9,695 bases of DNA, from assembly GCA_029266815.1 (NCBI GenBank), contig JAQSWC010000030.1, positions 1 through 9,695 on the forward strand, in the 5' to 3' direction. The notes under the pieces were generated by a model. That model made no database searches, was not told where the DNA came from, and saw only the letters and a list, made by a program, of their open reading frames with translations. Shown piece after piece: positions 5,872-9,695 of this stretch; position 1 is the first letter of the stretch, and each line of letters starts with the position of its first letter. A program made the position numbers and the translations under genes. The DNA is from Paucimonas sp. (GTDB lineage Bacteria > Pseudomonadota > Gammaproteobacteria > Burkholderiales > Burkholderiaceae_D).

Positions 5872-6042
5872 CATCCCGAAATTTTCTTTGAACGTGGCCT
5901 GTTCCCTGACATCCCTACATATCCGCTAATATTCCGCAGGTCTCGCGTGTGCTGGAGGCGCTCTCAAAAAAGGAAGCAACGGTGCCGACTGAGTAGAACC
6001 GTAGTTGGCCCAAGAGAGCAAAAAGAGAATCTCGGCTTTCGC

Positions 6043-8931
6043 TCAATGCGTGCAATCCCTACCGCCAACGCGCAGGGAAAACTGCTCGAATTCTTCAAGC
6101 GGCAACGGACGACTGAACAGGAATCCCTGAAAGGCAGGGCATCCGTGTTCGCACAGGAAGTCCCGTTGCCCTTCGTTCTCCACGCCTTCCGCGATGACGG
6201 ACAGTCCGATGCTCTGCCCAAGGGTGATGATCGTGCGCGCGATCGCAGCATCGTTCGGATCGGTCTGGATATCCCTGACGAATGACCTGTCGATCTTCAA
6301 CTGGTCAAGCGGCAGCCGCTTAAGGTAAGAAAGCGAAGAATATCCCGTTCCGAAATCGTCCAGGGAAAATCCGACGCCCTTCGATTTCAGCACCATCATC
6401 TTGGCGATCGAGTCTTCGATATTATCGACCAGGACACTTTCCGTAAGCTCGATCTTGAGCAGCGTGGGGTCGGCCCCGGATTGCTCCAAGATGGACAACA
6501 CCTGCTCGACGAACCCTGCGCTGCGGAGCTGCACCGCGCTGACATTGACGGCGATGCTGAGGCGCTCAAGCCCGGGAATTCCCGACCAGCGCTTTAGTAC
6601 CGTGCATGCCGTATGAAGCACCCATTGCCCGAGAGGGAGAATCAGTCCCGTGCTTTCCGCCAACGGGATGAAACTAAGGGGCGGCACCATGCCTCGTACC
6701 GGATGCGGCCAGCGCAGGAGGGCTTCGGTGCCAATCAGCACGCCCTCCGCGGAAAGTTGCGGCTGGAAATGCAGCGCGAATTGCTGCGCAAGCAAGGCTT
6801 CGCGCATATCGCTTTCGAGCGCCACGCGTGCCGCCACCACGGCTTCCATTTCCGGGTCGAAGAACCGCATGGTGTTACGGCCCGATGCCTTGGCCTGATA
6901 CATGGCCAGGTCCGCGCGTTTCAGTATGTCCTCGATCGTTTCCTGGGCATGGCTGAACAGCGTGATGCCGATGCTGGGCGTGACAAAATAGTTATGGTGG
7001 TTGCCCAGAACAAATGGCTGTCTCAGCGCGAGCAGGATCTTGTCGGCGAGCCGCCGCACCCGATCAATGGCCTCCGTGCGGTTTTCATCTGCCACGGGGA
7101 CTACCAGCACAACAAATTCATCGCCGCCCAGGCGAGCCACCGTATCGACGCTTCCCACGCAAGAGACCAGCCGCTGCGCGACCTGCTGCAGGAGCTTGTC
7201 GCCGGTTTCGTGGCCGTAGGTGTCGTTCAGCGTCTTGAAGTCGTCGAGGTCGAGCAGCAGGATGGCGCTGTGTCGCGTCGCCTGGCTGTCGCTCACGAGC
7301 AGCTGCCGCAGGCGTTCGGTCAGCAGCACGCGGTTGGGCAGGCCAGTCAGAGCATCGTAGAAGGCGAGGCGCCTGATTTTCTGCTCGCTATCCTTGCGCT
7401 GGGTGACGTCGGTTTTGATGGCGAAAATGGAATCCGGATTTCCATCCGCATCCCGCACCAGTGTCCAGTGACTTTCGACCGTGATGATCTCGCCGTCCTT
7501 GTGCCGTTCACGCGACTCGCCGCGCCATTCGCCATGTGCGCGGATGGCATCGTGCAGTGCGCTCGCGTCTCGCGGATCTGGATGGATCAGGTCGCTGATC
7601 TTGCGGCCGATGACTTCGCCGGCCCGCCAGCCATACAGGTTTTCCGCTCCGTGGTTCCAGAAGGTGACGCAGTCGTCCAGATCGCAGACGATGATCGCGT
7701 CGGTTGTCTTTTCAAGCAGCGAGGCCTGTTTGCGGACCTGGTCTTCGGCAATCTTTTGCAAACGTTCGGCGCGCTTGCGCTCGCTGATATCGACGATGGC
7801 GCCAACCATGCGAGTCGTTTTGCCGGCTCCGTCGCGAATCATATGGCAATGCGTAAGCACGTCCGCATAGGTGGTGTTGTCACCCCGCAGCAGGCGGTAC
7901 TCGTAAGTCCAGGTTGTGAGGGAACTTGCGAGGGCCGCCCCCAGTTCCTGCATCACCCTTTCCCTGTCGTCCGGGTGAACGCGATGTTCCCAGGATCCGA
8001 CTGGGTCCTCAACGTCCGAGACGGCGATTCCGAACATGCGATACATTTGTTCGCTTCGCCACACGTGGTCGTTCGTGACGTCCCAATCCCAGACGGCGTC
8101 GCTGGTCGCCCGGGTGACGTATTTGAACCGTTCTTCGCTGGCACGCAGCTCTTCCTCCGCGCGCCGCCGTTCGGTGATATCCGTGAAATAAACGGCCAGC
8201 CCTTCATCTGACGGATAAACACGCACTTCGAACCACACTCCGAGTGCTGCCGCATATTCGTCGAACGACATGGCGAGCCGTTCTGTGGCAGCGCGCCGCA
8301 GCCTCTGCTCGAAGCCCATTCCCTGCGCCTCCGGAAAGAGTTCCCATAGTGTCCTGCCCAACAACTGGCCGTGCGGTATCCGGAGCATCCGGACCGCTTC
8401 GCCGTTCACATACGTAAGAGTCCAGTCCGTGCCGATGGTAAAGAACCCGTCGGTGATGCTTTCGAGCGTCGTGCTCAATCGCGCAGCAAGGCGTTGCAGA
8501 TTTTCCTCCGCATGCTTCTGGTCGGTGATGTCTTGCACGATGCCATAGAAGAGATTGCCGTCGTCATTCGGAATCATGCGCGAGATGCACCGGACATGCC
8601 GCACTTCGCCATCGTGATGCACCACCCGGTGTTCAAACGGTGGGACCATTTCACCACGGCGGGTACGATCGAGGAGGTCTTCAATCCTCTGTCGGTCCTC
8701 GGGATGAATGACTCGCATGTACGATTCCGAGCGCCCGTCGAAACCGTTCCGCTCCACGCCAAGAATACCGAACAGCCCGTCGGACCATCGAACCTCGTCT
8801 TGCGGTTGGCGCATTTCCCAGAAGCCGATATGGGCGATCTGCTGCACCGCTTGCAGCAACTCGGCCATGCGCTCCTGTTCCGCGAAAGCGGACGCCAGGG
8901 GAGAACGTGGGATGCTGAATCGTTGTTCCAT
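6043..8931 (-). CDS. PAS-PAS-PAS-PAS-GGDEF-EAL cyclic-di-GMP signalling protein
   Basis: The 962-residue protein has no membrane segment and should sense a cytosolic signal and make or degrade cyclic di-GMP. Four PAS domains lie at about 25-140, 145-258, 265-388 and 400-515; the first and third are PAS_3-like (IHPEDR, VHPDDR). The GGDEF domain (about 522-690) has DLDDF (Asp561), NDTYGH and an intact active site LGGDEF (601-606). The I-site position that usually reads RxxD is GSVD (593-596), so product inhibition is probably lost. The EAL domain (about 705-950) keeps Glu736 of EALLRW, Asn796, Glu828, Asp858-Asp859, Lys879, Glu915 and Gln935, so phosphodiesterase activity is likely. The ATG at 8931 has only a distant GGGAG. 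It appears to be a single-gene unit. Net activity cannot be told from sequence. Confidence 0.95.
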   Translation of the reverse strand: MEQRFSIPRSPLASAFAEQERMAELLQAVQQIAHIGFWEMRQPQDEVRWSDGLFGILGVERNGFDGRSESYMRVIHPEDRQRIEDLLDRTRRGEMVPPFEHRVVHHDGEVRHVRCISRMIPNDDGNLFYGIVQDITDQKHAEENLQRLAARLSTTLESITDGFFTIGTDWTLTYVNGEAVRMLRIPHGQLLGRTLWELFPEAQGMGFEQRLRRAATERLAMSFDEYAAALGVWFEVRVYPSDEGLAVYFTDITERRRAEEELRASEERFKYVTRATSDAVWDWDVTNDHVWRSEQMYRMFGIAVSDVEDPVGSWEHRVHPDDRERVMQELGAALASSLTTWTYEYRLLRGDNTTYADVLTHCHMIRDGAGKTTRMVGAIVDISERKRAERLQKIAEDQVRKQASLLEKTTDAIIVCDLDDCVTFWNHGAENLYGWRAGEVIGRKISDLIHPDPRDASALHDAIRAHGEWRGESRERHKDGEIITVESHWTLVRDADGNPDSIFAIKTDVTQRKDSEQKIRRLAFYDALTGLPNRVLLTERLRQLLVSDSQATRHSAILLLDLDDFKTLNDTYGHETGDKLLQQVAQRLVSCVGSVDTVARLGGDEFVVLVVPVADENRTEAIDRVRRLADKILLALRQPFVLGNHHNYFVTPSIGITLFSHAQETIEDILKRADLAMYQAKASGRNTMRFFDPEMEAVVAARVALESDMREALLAQQFALHFQPQLSAEGVLIGTEALLRWPHPVRGMVPPLSFIPLAESTGLILPLGQWVLHTACTVLKRWSGIPGLERLSIAVNVSAVQLRSAGFVEQVLSILEQSGADPTLLKIELTESVLVDNIEDSIAKMMVLKSKGVGFSLDDFGTGYSSLSYLKRLPLDQLKIDRSFVRDIQTDPNDAAIARTIITLGQSIGLSVIAEGVENEGQRDFLCEHGCPAFQGFLFSRPLPLEEFEQFSLRVGGRDCTH

Positions 8932-9046
8932 TGCCGTACACTCACTCCCGATTGGCTGGACGCGCTACGTTAACATCGGTTGATCTCGCACTTTCACCGC
9001 ACAAGATACTCCGGACTGTGTAACGAAGCAGAAGGTTTCCGGCGCT

Positions 9047-9178
9047 TTATTTCTTGCGTTTGATTTGTGCCGTCCGGAAATAATAGCCGCTGCTTCGCCA
9101 TTCTGGGAAGAAATCGTAGATGGCAATTCCGGAAAGCGCAGTCTGGATGGCATGCCCCGCAATTAAAGAAGTCAGCAT
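9047..9178 (-). other. 43-codon open frame, possible gene remnant or small protein
   Basis: From ATG 9178-9176 to TAA 9049-9047 the frame reads MLTSLIAGHAIQTALSGIAI, then YDFFPEWRSSGYYFRTAQ and a basic end (IKRKK). A hydrophobic half followed by aromatic and basic residues looks like the C-terminus of a membrane protein, and the composition is protein-like. The frame is open upstream to a TGA at about 9214, there is no ribosome site, and its 5' part overlaps repeat copy C. I do not recognise the family. It could be a decayed fragment, a small membrane protein or chance. Confidence 0.25.
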
Positions 9179-9208
9179 CGCATTAAACGTATACGAAGCT
9201 ACCCCTTT
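9160..9208. repeat. Dispersed hairpin repeat, copy C
   Basis: About 80% identical to 5823-5871, including the shared start CAATTAAAGA, the CAGCATC block, the internal ATACGA and the end CCCCTTT. Ends pair: AAAGAAGTCAGC (9165-9176) with GCTACCCCTTT (9198-9208), with wobbles and one bulged base. It lies 40 bases beyond the hydrolase stop on the minus strand, so it may also serve transcript ends. Confidence 0.55.
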
Positions 9209-9209
9209 A

Positions 9210-9238
9210 ACTCAAAAGGCAAGACCTGAGCTCGGTCT
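9210..9238 (-). terminator. Possible terminator of the hydrolase gene
   Basis: AGACC (9222-9226) and GGTCT (9234-9238) form a 5-bp stem with a 7-base loop. The minus strand continues TTGCCTTTTGAG. It begins eight bases after the hydrolase TGA. The stem is short, so confidence is low. Confidence 0.33.
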
Positions 9239-9246
9239 ACGCGCGC

Positions 9247-9695
9247 TCAGGGTGCGGAAACACCGCCCTGCGCATGGCCACCCTGAGGCACCAGCCAGCC
9301 ACCATCGGCAAGCCAGTCCGCCAGGCGGTCTGGCCAGTGCTGGATCGAGATGCGTTCGCCGCGCCCCATATTGAACGCATGGTCGGTGTCAGCATATATA
9401 TGCAACTCGGCGGACACACCGGCGGCCTGCAATTGCTGGTACAGATTAAGCGCGGGCAGCATGCAGCATTTATCCTTCGAGCCGGACACAAGGAAGGCGG
9501 GCGGTGCGCCATTGACCGCCTTGGCCGGCACACCCAGAGGCCCCGGATAAACCAGCACCTGAAAATCCGGCCGCGCACTCTGCCGGTCGATCGCGTCACG
9601 TTTTGCCACCGTTTCGGCGGCCGGTGCAAGTTCCGGATTGTTGGCTACCAACGTCACCAATTCACCCCCAGCCGAAAAACCCATCAGCCCGACAC
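9247..9695 (-). CDS. Alpha/beta hydrolase (esterase-like), C-terminal part, cut by the right edge
   Basis: The frame enters from the right edge and ends at TGA 9249-9247, giving 148 visible codons plus the stop. Numbering from the first complete codon, the nucleophile elbow VGLMGFSAGGEL places catalytic Ser7 in a GxSxGG motif, VSGSKDKCC offers Asp74 as the acid, and YADTDHAFNMG supplies His105, so the triad of an alpha/beta hydrolase is complete. The HxPDRLADWL tail resembles dienelactone-hydrolase and BD-FAE/acetyl-xylan-esterase-like proteins, which cleave acetyl or other ester bonds. The family's usual length is about 270-320 residues, so roughly half, including any signal peptide, lies outside the window. 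Substrate and location are therefore unknown. A terminator candidate and repeat copy C follow the stop. Confidence 0.88.
   Translation of the reverse strand, partial: VGLMGFSAGGELVTLVANNPELAPAAETVAKRDAIDRQSARPDFQVLVYPGPLGVPAKAVNGAPPAFLVSGSKDKCCMLPALNLYQQLQAAGVSAELHIYADTDHAFNMGRGERISIQHWPDRLADWLADGGWLVPQGGHAQGGVSAP

Larger units (their letters stand above)
8932..9246. other. Gene-poor region upstream of the cyclic-di-GMP gene
   Basis: This 315-base stretch should contain the promoter of the 6043-8931 gene near 8950-9050 on the minus strand, but no clear hexamer pair was found. It holds repeat copy C (9160-9208), a short open frame (9047-9178, minus) and a terminator candidate for the hydrolase gene (9210-9238). 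Confidence 0.5.

Noticed and set aside
5910..5996. 28-codon plus-strand frame ending SRVLEALSKKEATVPTE
   Set aside because: Protein-like ending, but too short, follows a stop directly and has no start codon of its own. It could be a C-terminal remnant, but nothing supports it beyond composition.
6000..6042. Terminator for the PAS-GGDEF-EAL gene near GAGATTCTCTTTTT
   Set aside because: The T run is present on the minus strand, but the only possible stem has three or four pairs with a loop too small to fold.
6613..8211. 532-codon plus-strand open frame
   Set aside because: It lies wholly opposite the PAS-GGDEF-EAL gene, whose domains and catalytic motifs are unambiguous. The translated product is His/Arg/Gln-rich with no recognisable fold, as expected for antisense of a GC-biased gene.
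1..9695. CRISPR array, tRNA, rRNA, insertion sequence or integron attachment sites
   Set aside because: No regularly spaced repeats, no tRNA-like cloverleaf or rRNA sequence, no transposase or integrase motifs, and the hairpin repeats lack the conserved ends of attC sites.

Overview
The window looks like chromosomal DNA from a betaproteobacterium, most likely Burkholderiales and possibly Oxalobacteraceae. This is inferred from moderate GC in the genes, soluble histidine kinases with an RsbRD-type N-terminal domain, a long PAS-GGDEF-EAL protein, and small proteins resembling ones I recall from that group. No rRNA, tRNA, CRISPR array, transposase, integrase or phage gene is visible. The genus is not established.

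Layout, left to right. Two minus-strand genes (1-358, cut by the left edge, and 518-1639) encode sensor histidine kinases or kinase N-termini with the same kind of N-terminal helical domain, so they look like tandem paralogues. A 230-base divergent region with short palindromes separates them from a plus-strand helical protein of unknown function (1870-2253). Next come a small minus-strand zinc-ribbon-like protein (2323-2562), an AT-rich gene-free stretch with two strong dyad symmetries (2563-3130), and a plus-strand lipoprotein with a C-terminal helical segment (3131-3634). After a convergent intergenic region lies a TauE/SafE-family membrane transporter on the minus strand (3960-4937), which starts at TTG and has a structured upstream region. 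A plus-strand protein of unknown function (5308-5781) faces a large cytosolic protein with four PAS domains, GGDEF and EAL on the minus strand (6043-8931). The right edge cuts an alpha/beta hydrolase (9247-9695).

Two themes stand out. Signal transduction dominates: two kinases of one family and one bifunctional-looking cyclic-di-GMP enzyme, all without membrane segments and with no response regulator in view. The intergenic regions carry hairpin elements: two copies about 80% identical over roughly 50 bases (5823-5871 and 9160-9208) and a third with similar arms (3893-3939) that looks like a terminator. I do not see a clearly new multi-gene system. The most open questions are the paired kinases, the dispersed hairpin element and the dyads near the zinc-ribbon gene.
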